NCBI RefSeq assembly: GCF_947495145.1
Contig: NZ_CANLXP010000021.1
Coordinates: 1-60,001 of the forward strand
Direction of reading: 5' to 3'
Source of the DNA: an uncultured Arthrobacter sp.
GTDB lineage: Bacteria; Actinomycetota; Actinomycetes; Actinomycetales; Micrococcaceae
DNA: 60,001 nt
A program made the translations under genes and the position numbers. Below, one piece after another: positions 15,991 to 25,119 of this stretch. The notes under the pieces are model-generated. The model saw only the letters and a program-made list of their open reading frames with translations. It was not told the DNA's origin and ran no database searches. Every line of letters starts with the position of its first letter. Position 1 is the first letter of the stretch.

Positions 15991-17202
15991 CTAGGCGGGT
16001 TGCCAGTGCGGTGAAAGCGCGACGACGTCGCCCACCACGATCACGGCGGGAGACTTCACCCCGCGCTCCTCGGCGAGGTCGGCGATGGTTTCAAGGGTGC
16101 CGGTGGTCACGCGCTGGGACTCCATCCAGCCGTCCTCAATAATCGCGACGGGTGTGGACGGCGCCCTGCCGCCGGTGATGAGCGAGGCTGCGGAGGAGCG
16201 CAGCAGCGAAACGCCCATCAGGAGGATCAGCGTGTGGTCGCTGCCGGGCGGGATGAGGCCCGTCTGCTGCCGGATGTCCTCGTGCCCGGTGAAGACGCTG
16301 AAGCCCTTCGCCACGCCCCGGTGCGTGACGGGAATCCCCGCGGCGGCCGGAACGGAGATCGCGGACGTGACGCCGGGAACCACCTCGACAGGTACGCCGC
16401 TGTCGCGGCAGTAGGTTTCCTCTTCTCCGCCACGTCCCAAAACGTATGGGTCACCGCCCTTCAACCGCACCACGCGGTTGCCGAGCAGCGCCTGTTCCAC
16501 GAGGATCCGGTTGATCTCGTTCTGCGGCACAGGATGGTGCCCGGGGAGCTTGCCCACCTCGATGACCTGGACGTCAGCGGACAGCCCTGCGATCAGCGAG
16601 CGTGGCCCGAGCCGGTCGGCTACGACGACGTCGGCCTGTGCCAGGAGGCGGCGGCCGCGGGTGGTGATGAGGCCGGCGTCGGCCGGACCTCCACCGACCA
16701 GCGCAACCGAACCCACCGCGTTCTCCGAAGCGCGTCGGTGCCGCCGCAGCGGCAGCTCGCCGGATTCGAGGGCGGCAGCAACGCCGTCGCGCAGGGCGGC
16801 AGCCCGCTTGGGGTCGCCGTTGGTGTTCACGGCGACCGTGACATCGTCAAGGCGTGCCACGGCCGGAACCCACGCTGTTGAGGCAGCGGAGTCGCCGCCC
16901 TTGACGCACCAGATGCGCGCGGAGTCTGCCTCGGCGGCGACCTGGTCCTGCACCTCAGCGGAGCCGGAGTGGGCAAGGACCAGCCAGGCGCCGTCGAGGT
17001 CGGCGGTACGGTATTCACGCTGCTGCCAGTTCAGCTGGCCGGCGGCGGCAGCGTCGACGATGTCTTCGCAGGCATAGGGGGCAACGACGGTGACCAGCGC
17101 ACCGTCGTCGAGCAGTGCCTTCAAGCGGCGGGCAGCGACCGGGCCACCGCCCACCACGAGCACGCGGCGGCCGCGCAACTGCAGCCCAAGGGGATAAGTC
17201 AT
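15991..17202 (-). CDS. cysG: siroheme synthase: precorrin-2 dehydrogenase fused to uroporphyrinogen-III C-methyltransferase
   Basis: 403 aa. The N-terminal part (about 1-150) is the CysG/Met8 NAD-binding domain ([18 protein letters not shown]). The C-terminal part (about 165-400) is the SAM-dependent methyltransferase, with [18 protein letters not shown], the [11 protein letters not shown] stretch, [17 protein letters not shown] and [22 protein letters not shown]. It makes sirohydrochlorin for siroheme. A separate chelatase at the head of the same run may insert iron. The ATG at 17202 overlaps the permease stop (ATGA); a much longer upstream frame would run through the permease gene and is not real. 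Confidence 0.9.
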   Translation of the reverse strand: MTYPLGLQLRGRRVLVVGGGPVAARRLKALLDDGALVTVVAPYACEDIVDAAAAGQLNWQQREYRTADLDGAWLVLAHSGSAEVQDQVAAEADSARIWCVKGGDSAASTAWVPAVARLDDVTVAVNTNGDPKRAAALRDGVAAALESGELPLRRHRRASENAVGSVALVGGGPADAGLITTRGRRLLAQADVVVADRLGPRSLIAGLSADVQVIEVGKLPGHHPVPQNEINRILVEQALLGNRVVRLKGGDPYVLGRGGEEETYCRDSGVPVEVVPGVTSAISVPAAAGIPVTHRGVAKGFSVFTGHEDIRQQTGLIPPGSDHTLILLMGVSLLRSSAASLITGGRAPSTPVAIIEDGWMESQRVTTGTLETIADLAEERGVKSPAVIVVGDVVALSPHWQPA

Positions 17203-18125
17203 CGTGAACCTCCGGTAAGCAGGCCGCGGCGGCGCAACAGATGCCGTTCGAGCGGCCCGAAGATGAGCAACTCCACCACAATCCCGATGAACAGAATGAG
17301 CAGGATGGCTGCGATCACCGTGGCCATCGAAGAGAACTGGCGTCCCTGATCGAGCAGGGCACCGAGTCCGAAGCCCAGGGTCCCGCCGGTCGCGATGATT
17401 TCCGCAGCCATGAGTGACCGCCACGAGAACGCCCAGCCCTGCTTCAGCCCCGACACATAGCTTGGAAGGGCCGCGGGAAGGACAATGCGGGTGGCAAGCT
17501 CCCACCTGTTCGCGCCGAGCACGTGGGCTACGCGGCGGTGCTGGTCAGGAACATGATCGACGCCTGCGATCAGTCCGTTGGTGATCGACGGGATTGCGCC
17601 CATGAGCACCACAAAGTAAACGGTGGCGTCGCTCAAGCCGAACCAGATGACAGCGGCCGGAACCCAGGCAACCGAGGGAAGCACCTGCAGTCCGGAAATC
17701 AGCGGACCGAAAGCACCACGAAGGATCTTGCTCTGGGCCAGCAACAGGCCCAGCGGCGTCGCGATGACCACCGCAATGGCAAAGCCGACGACGCCGCGTT
17801 GCAGACTGGTCAACACGGTCTCGACCGCTTCTCCGTTCTGCCAGAGCGTGCCCAGGGTGCCGAAGACGTCGGCAGGGCCGGGAAGTTGATCCGGCCGTGG
17901 CCGTGCAATCCAGACATACATCTGCCAGGCGTAGAGGACGGCAATCAGCGCAGCTACCGGCAGGAGGGCCTTGGTGACGCTGGACCTCCAGGAGGACTGG
18001 ACCCGCGTCTCCTGCTGAAGGGCGTCGAGTCCCTTCTCAAATGCGCGGTCGTCATCCGGAGCGGCACCGGGCAATCCGGTCCCGGCGGGCGCCTCCCGCT
18101 CAACAAGGGTCGTTTCAGGCTGCAT
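17199..18125 (-). CDS. ABC transporter permease, sulfonate/taurine/nitrate type
   Basis: 308 aa with an N-terminal cytoplasmic stretch of about 55 residues, then six membrane spans. The binding-protein-dependent permease loop is present (LGANRWELATRIVLPAALPSY, an EAA-type motif at about 215-235). It belongs to the SsuC/TauC/NrtB group. It lies between its ATPase and the siroheme synthase, overlapping both neighbours, in a cluster that otherwise contains only sulfate reduction genes. The likely cargo is therefore sulfate or an organosulfonate. The sequence does not decide which. Confidence 0.85.
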   Translation of the reverse strand: MQPETTLVEREAPAGTGLPGAAPDDDRAFEKGLDALQQETRVQSSWRSSVTKALLPVAALIAVLYAWQMYVWIARPRPDQLPGPADVFGTLGTLWQNGEAVETVLTSLQRGVVGFAIAVVIATPLGLLLAQSKILRGAFGPLISGLQVLPSVAWVPAAVIWFGLSDATVYFVVLMGAIPSITNGLIAGVDHVPDQHRRVAHVLGANRWELATRIVLPAALPSYVSGLKQGWAFSWRSLMAAEIIATGGTLGFGLGALLDQGRQFSSMATVIAAILLILFIGIVVELLIFGPLERHLLRRRGLLTGGSR

Positions 18126-18828
18126 GGCGGCGGATCTCCTTGCGCAACTCTGTGGTGATCTCCGCGGTCAGCGCCACGGGATCCTGCTCCTCCACTGCCC
18201 ATTCCGCAACCACGCGACCGGGGCGGGAAGACATCAGAAGTACCCGCTGACCCAGTCGGACGGCCTCGCGGACGTTGTGCGTGATGAACACAATCGTGCG
18301 TCCGGTTTCCCGCCAAACGCGCTGCAGCTCATCGTGCAGCAGGTCACGGGTGATGGCGTCGAGTGCCGCAAAGGGCTCGTCCATCAGGAGTACCTCGCGA
18401 TTCTGCGCGAGCGACCGGGCAAGCGCCACCCGCTGGCGCATGCCGCCGGAAAGCTCGTGCGGCCGTTTGGCCGCCGCGTCGGAAAGGTGAACCAGCTCCA
18501 GCAGCCGGGCAGCTTCCGTCCGTCGCTCCGACTTCGGTGCGCCGCGCAACTGCAGTGCCAGCTCCACATTTGCCTGCGCCGAGAGCCAGGGGAACAGGGA
18601 CGCATCCTGGAACATGAAGGCCGCCTTCGGCGAAGCGATCGTGCCCGACGTCGGCTCTTCCAGTCCCGCAATCAGGTTCAGGAGCGTGGATTTTCCGCAT
18701 CCGGAAGCTCCCAGCAGTGCCACGAACTCACCCTGACGGACCCGCAGGTTTACATCCTCGAGGACCAACGGGCTGTCTGCGGAGAAGCGCTTCGAGAGCG
18801 CGTTGATCTCTATCTGCGCCGTGCTCAT
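18115..18828 (-). CDS. ABC transporter ATP-binding protein, SsuB/TauB type
   Basis: 237 aa, a single nucleotide-binding domain: Walker A GASGCGKSTLL (about 39-49), Q-loop MFQDASLFPW, signature LSGGMRQRVALAR (about 126-138), Walker B VLLMDEPFAALD and switch His in FITHNVREA. These are typical of the nitrate/sulfonate/taurine uptake ATPases. The ATG at 18828 overlaps the stop of the binding-protein gene and its own stop overlaps the permease start, so the three subunits are translationally coupled. Confidence 0.9.
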   Translation of the reverse strand: MSTAQIEINALSKRFSADSPLVLEDVNLRVRQGEFVALLGASGCGKSTLLNLIAGLEEPTSGTIASPKAAFMFQDASLFPWLSAQANVELALQLRGAPKSERRTEAARLLELVHLSDAAAKRPHELSGGMRQRVALARSLAQNREVLLMDEPFAALDAITRDLLHDELQRVWRETGRTIVFITHNVREAVRLGQRVLLMSSRPGRVVAEWAVEEQDPVALTAEITTELRKEIRRHAA

Positions 18829-19991
18829 GGCGAGGCCGAAGAGCTCAGGCCGGCGTCGTCGTACGCTGTGCCGCCGGTTTCCTCCTGAAGCAAGTTGAGC
18901 AGAGTGAAATCCAGGATGCCCGCTATGTCTGCGTTCTCCGTGGTGCCCGCTGCCACGCCGTCTTCGAACAGCTGTGCAAGTGCATCGGCGAGCGGCTCCT
19001 GTGAGAAGGTGACGTTCTCCAACGCGCGAGCCAGGACCGGCTCGGCGAGCGGCTTGGCATTTGCCGACTCGAGGCCGGCGTTGATGAGCGCCGCAGTCTC
19101 TTCCGTGTTTTCGTTCAACGAGGTGATGGCGCGATGCTCGGCCCGAAGCAGGGCTTCAACCTGGGCCGGATGCTCAGTGAGGAACTGCTTGCTCACCACC
19201 AGGACCGTCGTGGCGAACTTGCCCTCCGGCCACAGGTCGGCCTCGTCGACCAGGACCTCGGCTCCGGCGTCGACCACGAGTCGCGATGCCCAGGGTTCCG
19301 GCATCCAGGCACCGTCGATGTCGCCGTTTTGGAACAGCTGGAGTGTGGTGGCGTTCTCGGTGGGCACAATGGCGACATCGCCCCCGCCCTCCGTGGTGGT
19401 TTCATAGCCCTGTTCGCCGAGCCAGACCCTCAGTGCGACGTCCTGAGTATTACCAAGCTGCGGCGTGGCAAGGGTTTTCCCCGCCAGGTCCTCCACGGAG
19501 TTGATGTCGGGCTTCACGACCAGTTGGGCACCGCCGGAGGTGGCACCGGCCACGATTCGCAGCGATTCACCGTTACTCTGGACGTAGGAGTTGATGGCCG
19601 GATTGGGGCCGATGAAGGTCGCATCGATAGCGCCGGCGTTCAAGGCCTCGATGGCCGAGGGGCCGGCATTGAAGACCTGCGTGCTGAGTTCGGTGTCACC
19701 CAGTTCCTCGGCGAAGTAGCCCTTCTCCAGGCCAACCAGCGCGGGAGCATGCGTGAGGTTGCCAAAGTAGCCCAGGCGTAGTTCGGCCGCGTCGGAAACG
19801 GGTGCTGCCGTCGTCGTGGTTTCGGGTGCCGACTGCGACGAAGCGTAAGCGGCGATCGCAGCGCCGGTTGCGACTGCAACGATGGCAGCCCCGGCGGTGA
19901 AGCTTTCGGCGGCGCGGCTCTTCAGGAAGATCCCGCGCCTGGCAGGGCGGGTCAGGTTCTCGTTGACTGGGGAGCTGGGGTCATATGTCAT
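18825..19991 (-). CDS. ABC transporter substrate-binding protein, SsuA/NMT1-like
   Basis: 388 aa. An N-terminal hydrophobic segment (about 29-50, GAAIVAVATGAAIAAYA) is followed by an SsuA-type binding fold (LRLGYFGNLTHAPALVGLEKGYF, about 73-95; AGPSAIEALNAGAIDATFIGPNP; LATPQLGNTQDVALRVWL; DIDGAWMPEPWASRL). There is no Cys after the hydrophobic segment, so unlike most Gram-positive binding proteins it is not an obvious lipoprotein and may be anchored by the uncleaved segment. The ATG at 19991 overlaps the cysN stop by 11 bp. Context within the sulfate reduction genes suggests a sulfur-containing ligand. Confidence 0.85.
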   Translation of the reverse strand: MTYDPSSPVNENLTRPARRGIFLKSRAAESFTAGAAIVAVATGAAIAAYASSQSAPETTTTAAPVSDAAELRLGYFGNLTHAPALVGLEKGYFAEELGDTELSTQVFNAGPSAIEALNAGAIDATFIGPNPAINSYVQSNGESLRIVAGATSGGAQLVVKPDINSVEDLAGKTLATPQLGNTQDVALRVWLGEQGYETTTEGGGDVAIVPTENATTLQLFQNGDIDGAWMPEPWASRLVVDAGAEVLVDEADLWPEGKFATTVLVVSKQFLTEHPAQVEALLRAEHRAITSLNENTEETAALINAGLESANAKPLAEPVLARALENVTFSQEPLADALAQLFEDGVAAGTTENADIAGILDFTLLNLLQEETGGTAYDDAGLSSSASP

Positions 19992-21360
19992 AGCGTTCGT
20001 CCTCGCGGGCCGACAGCTCAAGGTGGTCGGATTCCACCAGACCTGCAGCCAGGGTGTTGCCGTCGGAGGGGTCGATGACCAGGAAGGCTCCGGTACGGCG
20101 GAAGTTCACGTAGTTGTCCACCGGCAGCGCTGCCGCGAGCCGGATGTGGACGGTCCCAATGTCATTGAGCTCAAGGCCCGACGCCGGTTGATCGGCGAAC
20201 GTTGACAGATCCAGTTTGTTGATGACCTGGCGAACCAGCCCCTGGACCGTCTTGCTGCCGTGCTTGATGAGGAGCCGCGAGCCCTCTTTCAGCGGCTTCG
20301 GCGACAGCCAACAGAGCGCGGCGTAGAGGTCCTGGGTGGGTTGCGGAAGTTGGGCTGCCGAAGTGTCCGTCCCGGCTTCGGCGAGAAGATCGCCGCGCGC
20401 GATATCGATGTCGTCGGCTAGCCGCAGCACTACTGACTGCGGAGCGAACGCTTCGTCGAGTTCCTTGCCGGCGAAGTCGATGCCGGCGACCGTGGTGCTA
20501 CGCCCTGACGGTTGCACGGTGACTGCGTCGCCCACCCGGATGGAACCGGCCGCGACCTGCCCGGCGTACCCGCGGTAGTCACGGTACGTGTCGGCGTCAA
20601 GCCCGGGCGCCACCGCACCCTGGGGCCGGATGACGGTCTGGACCGGGAAGCGGAAGGCTTCGAGGTCGGTCTCGAGATCGGCGAGCGCCGGCAGCTGCTC
20701 GAGAGTCTCCAGCAGCGACGGACCGCCGTACCAGGGAGTCCGCTCCGAGCGGTCCACCACGTTGTCACCCTCCAGTGCGGACACGGGGATGATCGCGGGT
20801 TCGTCGACCTTCAATTCCCGGGCGGCCCGCTTGAGCTGCGCTTCGACGTCGCGGAACACGTCCTCGCTGTAGTCCACGAGGTCGATCTTGTTCACTGCCA
20901 CGATGATGTGCGCCACGCGCAGCAGGCGCGCGACTGCGAGGTGCCGGCGGGTCTGCTCCAGCACGCCCTTACGTGCGTCAATCAGTACGACGACGGCGTC
21001 GGCCGTGGAAGCGCCCGTCACCGTATTCTTCGTGTACTGCACGTGCCCCGGCGTGTCCGCAAGGATGAACGTGCGGTTGGCTGTGGCGAAGTAGCGGTAC
21101 GCGACGTCAATCGTGATGCCCTGCTCCCGTTCGGCGCGCAGGCCGTCGGTCAACAGTGCGAGATCCAATCCCCCGCGCTCCCCACCGAAACCGCGTTCCG
21201 CGGAGGTGCGGGCAACGGCGTCGAGCTGGTCTGCCAGGACCGACTTGCTGTCATGCAGGAGACGGCCAACGAGGGTGGACTTGCCATCGTCGACCGAGCC
21301 TGCTGTGGCGAAGCGAAAGAGCGTGGAGCGTTCGAGTGCGGTTTCGACTGCTGTGCTCAT
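19981..21360 (-). CDS. cysN: sulfate adenylyltransferase subunit 1 (GTPase)
   Basis: 459 aa. EF-Tu-like GTPase: P-loop GSVDDGKSTLVGRLLHDSKS (about 21-40), G3 DTPGHVQYTKN and G4 NKIDLVDYSEDVF, followed by two beta-barrel domains. With CysD it makes adenosine 5'-phosphosulfate (APS) from sulfate and ATP, driven by GTP hydrolysis. There is no C-terminal APS kinase fusion, which agrees with the APS-type reductase encoded next to it. Start (ATG 21360) and cysD stop overlap as TAATG. Confidence 0.95.
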   Translation of the reverse strand: MSTAVETALERSTLFRFATAGSVDDGKSTLVGRLLHDSKSVLADQLDAVARTSAERGFGGERGGLDLALLTDGLRAEREQGITIDVAYRYFATANRTFILADTPGHVQYTKNTVTGASTADAVVVLIDARKGVLEQTRRHLAVARLLRVAHIIVAVNKIDLVDYSEDVFRDVEAQLKRAARELKVDEPAIIPVSALEGDNVVDRSERTPWYGGPSLLETLEQLPALADLETDLEAFRFPVQTVIRPQGAVAPGLDADTYRDYRGYAGQVAAGSIRVGDAVTVQPSGRSTTVAGIDFAGKELDEAFAPQSVVLRLADDIDIARGDLLAEAGTDTSAAQLPQPTQDLYAALCWLSPKPLKEGSRLLIKHGSKTVQGLVRQVINKLDLSTFADQPASGLELNDIGTVHIRLAAALPVDNYVNFRRTGAFLVIDPSDGNTLAAGLVESDHLELSAREDERYDI

Positions 21361-22487
21361 TAGAAGTACCCGTCTTTCTTGCGGTCTTCCATTGCGGCTT
21401 CCGAGATCCGGTCGTCCGCGCGGGTGGCGCCGCGTTCGGTAAGTGTGCTGAGGGCGACTTCCCTGACGACTGCCGACACGTCCGCCGCATCTGATTCGAC
21501 TGCCCCGGTGCAGGACATGTCACCGACCGTGCGGTAGCGGACCGTGCGCGTCTCAACGATTTCCTTCTCGGTGGGCTGGGAGACCTCACCCACGGCGCGC
21601 CACATGCCGTCACGGCTGAAGACCTCGCGCTGGTGGGCGTAGTAGAGGCCCGGAAGCTCGATGTTCTCGCGCTCGATATAGCGCCAGACGTCCAGCTCGG
21701 TCCAGTTGCTGATGGGAAACGCCCGTACGTGCTGGCCGACGGTGTGGCGGCCGTTGTACAGGTTCCACAGCTCCGGACGCTGGTTGCGCGGATCCCACTG
21801 ACCGAACTCGTCGCGGAGACTCAGAATCCGCTCCTTGGCTCGGGCTTTGTCCTCATCGCGGCGGCCGCCGCCGAAGACGGCGTCGAACTTGTTGGCGTTG
21901 ATGGTGTCGAGCAGGGGGACGGTCTGCAGGGGGTTACGGGTGCCGTCGGCGCGTTCGCTCAGCTCGCCGCGGTCGATGTACTCCTGGACCGACCCAACGA
22001 CGAGCCTGATTCCGAGCCGCTCAACGGTGCGGTCGCGGAACTCCAGTACCTCGGGGAAATTGTGGCCGGTGTCGACGTGCAGCACGGGGAACGGAACCTT
22101 GCCGGGCCAGAATGCCTTCGTAGCAAGGTGCAGCATGACCACCGAGTCCTTGCCGCCGGAGAACAACAGAGCGGGCCGCTCAAACTCGGCAACAACTTCC
22201 CGAATAATGTGAATGGCTTCGGACTCGAGGGCATCCAATGAGCTCAAGCGGTGCGTGGCTCCACCGATGCGGTCTGCCTGCGAAGCAGTTTCCGCTTCGC
22301 TGAGGCGACTTGCCTGCTGAGCTGGAACCGCTGATGCCGCCCAGGGAGTGGCATCGGGCCTGTCGGAGCGGGACGCGATGCTGCTTGCAGCATTGCCGTC
22401 CCGCGCAGGGGCGGGGGCGGCATCAGCGGTGGAGGCGGAGCCTGCAACGCTCACGACGTCGTCGTAAGTGTTCGTGTATGAGCTCAT
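21360..22487 (-). CDS. cysD: sulfate adenylyltransferase subunit 2
   Basis: 375 aa. The adenylation core starts near residue 81 ([18 protein letters not shown]) and shows the PP-loop [16 protein letters not shown] (about 107-122), [29 protein letters not shown] and [13 protein letters not shown]. Ahead of it is an unusual extension of about 80 residues, rich in Ala, Ser, Asp and Gln, that CysD proteins of about 300 aa lack. The start is fixed by the 4-bp ATGA overlap with cysH at 22484-22487. An upstream alternative start at 22580 would run inside cysH. Works as a complex with CysN. Confidence 0.93.
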   Translation of the reverse strand: MSSYTNTYDDVVSVAGSASTADAAPAPARDGNAASSIASRSDRPDATPWAASAVPAQQASRLSEAETASQADRIGGATHRLSSLDALESEAIHIIREVVAEFERPALLFSGGKDSVVMLHLATKAFWPGKVPFPVLHVDTGHNFPEVLEFRDRTVERLGIRLVVGSVQEYIDRGELSERADGTRNPLQTVPLLDTINANKFDAVFGGGRRDEDKARAKERILSLRDEFGQWDPRNQRPELWNLYNGRHTVGQHVRAFPISNWTELDVWRYIERENIELPGLYYAHQREVFSRDGMWRAVGEVSQPTEKEIVETRTVRYRTVGDMSCTGAVESDAADVSAVVREVALSTLTERGATRADDRISEAAMEDRKKDGYF

Positions 22488-23242
22488 TGGTGGATTCCGC
22501 ACTCTGTCTTCGCTAGGCCGGCCCAACGACCGGCTCTCGGGTCTTCTCCTGGGGCTACCGGCCGGGTGCAGGGTTTGCACCCGATCGAGGGGTAGCCGTT
22601 GGACAGCAACATGTTCACGGGGACCTGATGGTCGCCCGCATAGTCGAGGAGTTCGTCGAAACTCCAGGCGGCGAGCGGGTTGATTTTGACCAGGTTGTGC
22701 ACGTGGTCCCAGGTGACCAGCGGCGTGTTGGTCCGGGTGGGCGCCTCGTCCCGGCGGACACCGGTGAACCAGACCTCATAACCGGCGAGCGCCTTCTTCA
22801 GCGGGTCCATCTTGCGGATCGCGCAGCACTGAGCGGGATCCCGTCCAAACAGGTCCTTGCCGAAAGTGGCGTCCTGTTCGGCGACGGTCAATTCAGGCAG
22901 AACGTCGACAATCGTGATGTCGAGCTGATCGGCGACTTCGTCCCGGGTGATGCGGGTTTCGGTGAAGTGGTAGCCGGTGTCCAGGAACAAGACGTCGACG
23001 CCGGGAAACTGCTGTGAAACCAGGTGCGGAAGGACGGCGTCGGCCATGGAGCAGGCAACCGCTGCCTGGGAGAGGTCGAAGTTACGTGCCACCCAGGCGA
23101 TGACCTGCTCGGCAGAGGAGTCCCAGCCAAGCTCGTCGGCGCCCTTGGCAGCGAGCGCCTTCAACTCGGCTTCCGGACGGCGGGAACGCGGCGCTCCAGC
23201 TGTAGCGGCGCCCACGGAAACGTTCTCGGATGACAGGGTCAC
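22484..23242 (-). CDS. cysH: adenylylsulfate (APS) reductase, [4Fe-4S] type
   Basis: 252 aa. Phosphoadenylylsulfate-reductase fold with DTGYHFTETRITRDEVADQL (about 88-107). The four iron-sulfur cysteines of plant-type/bacterial APS reductases are present: Cys139-Cys140 in AQCCAIRK and Cys222/Cys225 in GCKPC. The catalytic cysteine is in the C-terminal ECGIH (Cys248). Together these mark the substrate as APS rather than PAPS. It reduces APS to sulfite with thioredoxin. Overlaps both neighbours (sulfite reductase stop and cysD start) by ATGA. Confidence 0.93.
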   Translation of the reverse strand: MTLSSENVSVGAATAGAPRSRRPEAELKALAAKGADELGWDSSAEQVIAWVARNFDLSQAAVACSMADAVLPHLVSQQFPGVDVLFLDTGYHFTETRITRDEVADQLDITIVDVLPELTVAEQDATFGKDLFGRDPAQCCAIRKMDPLKKALAGYEVWFTGVRRDEAPTRTNTPLVTWDHVHNLVKINPLAAWSFDELLDYAGDHQVPVNMLLSNGYPSIGCKPCTRPVAPGEDPRAGRWAGLAKTECGIHQ

Positions 23243-24987
23243 TGCAGCTCTCCTTCCTCAGCTCGGTGCGCCCACTGGGCGAAAGTCTCGTTCTGCTGGC
23301 GGTCGCTGGCGTAGCGGCGTACCACCCGCTCGACGTAGTCAGGCAGGTTTTCGACGGTGACCTTGAGGCCGCGTACCGTGCGGCCCAGGCCTGCTTCCTC
23401 GCGGTTGGAATCGGCCAACCCACCACCGAGGTGCACCTGGAAACCAGGGGTGGGACCGCCGTCGGGCGTTGGAAGCATCATGCCCTTGAGTCCGATGTCC
23501 GCGGTCTGGATGCGCGCGCAGGAGTTGGGGCAGCCGTTGATGTTCAGCGCGATCGGCTGTGTGAGGATGCCGTTGTCCACGAGGTCGGTCAGACGCGTTT
23601 CCAGTTCGGCGATGGCCGTGGCCGCGGTGACCTTGGTTTCGACGATGGCGAGCTTGCAGAACTCGATGCCGGTGCACGCGATGGTGGAGCGGCGGAACAG
23701 GGACGGGCGCGCAGACAGGCCCAGGGCGTCCAGTTTCGAGATGAGCGGCTCAACCTGCTCTTTCTCGACGTCGAGGACCACCAGCTTCTGGTGCGGCGTG
23801 GTGCGCAGGCGGGTTGATCCGTGTGCCTCGAGGGTGTCCGCGAGGCTCGTGAGAATGGATCCGGAGACCCGGCCAACCGTCGGCGAAACACCGATGAAGA
23901 ACTTTCCGTCCTTCTGCTCGTGGACGCCCACGTGGTCGCCGGGGGTGTCAGGTTTGGGTGCAGCAGGGCCGTCGGGCAGCTCGAAGCCGAGGTATTCGTC
24001 CTGGAGAACCTGGCGGAATTTCTCGGTTCCCCAGTCATTCAGCAGGAACTTCAGGCGCGCCTTGGTACGCATGCGGCGGTACCCGTAGTCCCGGAAGATG
24101 CTGGTCACACCGAGCCATACTTCGGCGGCGATCTCGGGCGTGACGAAGACTCCGAGCCGTTCAGCCAGGCGGGCATTGGTGGAGAGCCCGCCGCCGACCC
24201 AGAGGTCGTACCCGGCGCCGAGCTCGGGATGGACCACGCCCACGAGGGCGAAGTCGTTGATCTCGTGCACCACGTCCTGGCTCGGGTGGCCGGTAATCGC
24301 CGTCTTGTACTTGCGCGGAAGGTTCGCCAACTCGGGATCGCCGATGAACCGTTCGCTCAACTCGCGGATCAGCGGCGTGGGATCGAGGATCTCGTCTTTT
24401 GCGATGCCCGCGACCGGTGAGCCGAGGATGACGCGGGGAACATCACCGCAGGCCTCTGTGGTGGACAGCCCAGCGGATTCAAGCCGGTTCCAGATTTCCG
24501 GGACGTCCTCGACCCGAACCCAGTGCAGCTGAATGTTCTGGCGGTCGGTGATGTCAGCGGTGTCCCGAGCGAACTCGGTGGAAATGCCTCCGATGACGCG
24601 CAGCTGGTGTGTGGTGAGTGCACCGCCGTCAATGCGCACGCGGAGCATGAAGTACTTGTCCTCAAGTTCGTGCGGCTCAAGCGTGGCGGTCTTGCCGCCG
24701 TCGATACCCTGCCGGCGCTGTGTGTAGAGGCCCCACCAGCGGAAGCGTCCGTGCAGGTCGGTGCCGTCAATCGAGTCAAAGCCGTTCTTCGCGTAGATCT
24801 GCTCGATCCGTTCGCGGACGTTGAGGCCGTTGTCCTCCTGCTTCCAGGTTTCATTGGCGTTGAGGGGCGTGGTGCCGTCGATCTTCCACTGGCCATGGGG
24901 CTTGGCTGCCGGTCGGGCCGACTTTGCCGCAGGAGATCCCTTCCGTGCGGTTGCCGGGCTTGCTGCGGTCGCGAGTGAACTCGTCAT
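23239..24987 (-). CDS. sir: ferredoxin-dependent sulfite reductase
   Basis: 582 aa, the nitrite/sulfite reductase family with two ferredoxin-like half-domains and siroheme/[4Fe-4S] ligands in the C-terminal half (STIACTGIEFCKLAIVETK and NGCPNSCARIQTADIGLKG). A tyrosine in RWWGLYTQRR (Tyr88) and a cysteine in TTEACGDVPR (Cys180) are 92 residues apart, the same spacing as the Tyr69/Cys161 pair cross-linked in the Mycobacterium tuberculosis enzyme. This supports sulfite rather than nitrite as substrate. The ATG at 24987 is chosen over 25023 because the family begins close to it. The Ala/Lys-rich first 30 residues are low-complexity. Confidence 0.92.
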   Translation of the reverse strand: MTSSLATAASPATARKGSPAAKSARPAAKPHGQWKIDGTTPLNANETWKQEDNGLNVRERIEQIYAKNGFDSIDGTDLHGRFRWWGLYTQRRQGIDGGKTATLEPHELEDKYFMLRVRIDGGALTTHQLRVIGGISTEFARDTADITDRQNIQLHWVRVEDVPEIWNRLESAGLSTTEACGDVPRVILGSPVAGIAKDEILDPTPLIRELSERFIGDPELANLPRKYKTAITGHPSQDVVHEINDFALVGVVHPELGAGYDLWVGGGLSTNARLAERLGVFVTPEIAAEVWLGVTSIFRDYGYRRMRTKARLKFLLNDWGTEKFRQVLQDEYLGFELPDGPAAPKPDTPGDHVGVHEQKDGKFFIGVSPTVGRVSGSILTSLADTLEAHGSTRLRTTPHQKLVVLDVEKEQVEPLISKLDALGLSARPSLFRRSTIACTGIEFCKLAIVETKVTAATAIAELETRLTDLVDNGILTQPIALNINGCPNSCARIQTADIGLKGMMLPTPDGGPTPGFQVHLGGGLADSNREEAGLGRTVRGLKVTVENLPDYVERVVRRYASDRQQNETFAQWAHRAEEGELQ

Positions 24988-25119
24988 GTGAAGACAGTAG
25001 GACCGGGGTTGGAAGCCCTTCAAAGGTTCGGCAACACCCGTTCACGTGGAGACACGGCACGTCATAATCGCGTCAGGATATTGACACATTCAGAAGCCGG
25101 GCTTGAACTCGAGCCTTTT

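Noticed and set aside
24988..25119. Riboswitch in the leader of the sulfite reductase gene
   Set aside because: No conserved stem set or known aptamer sequence could be recognised.
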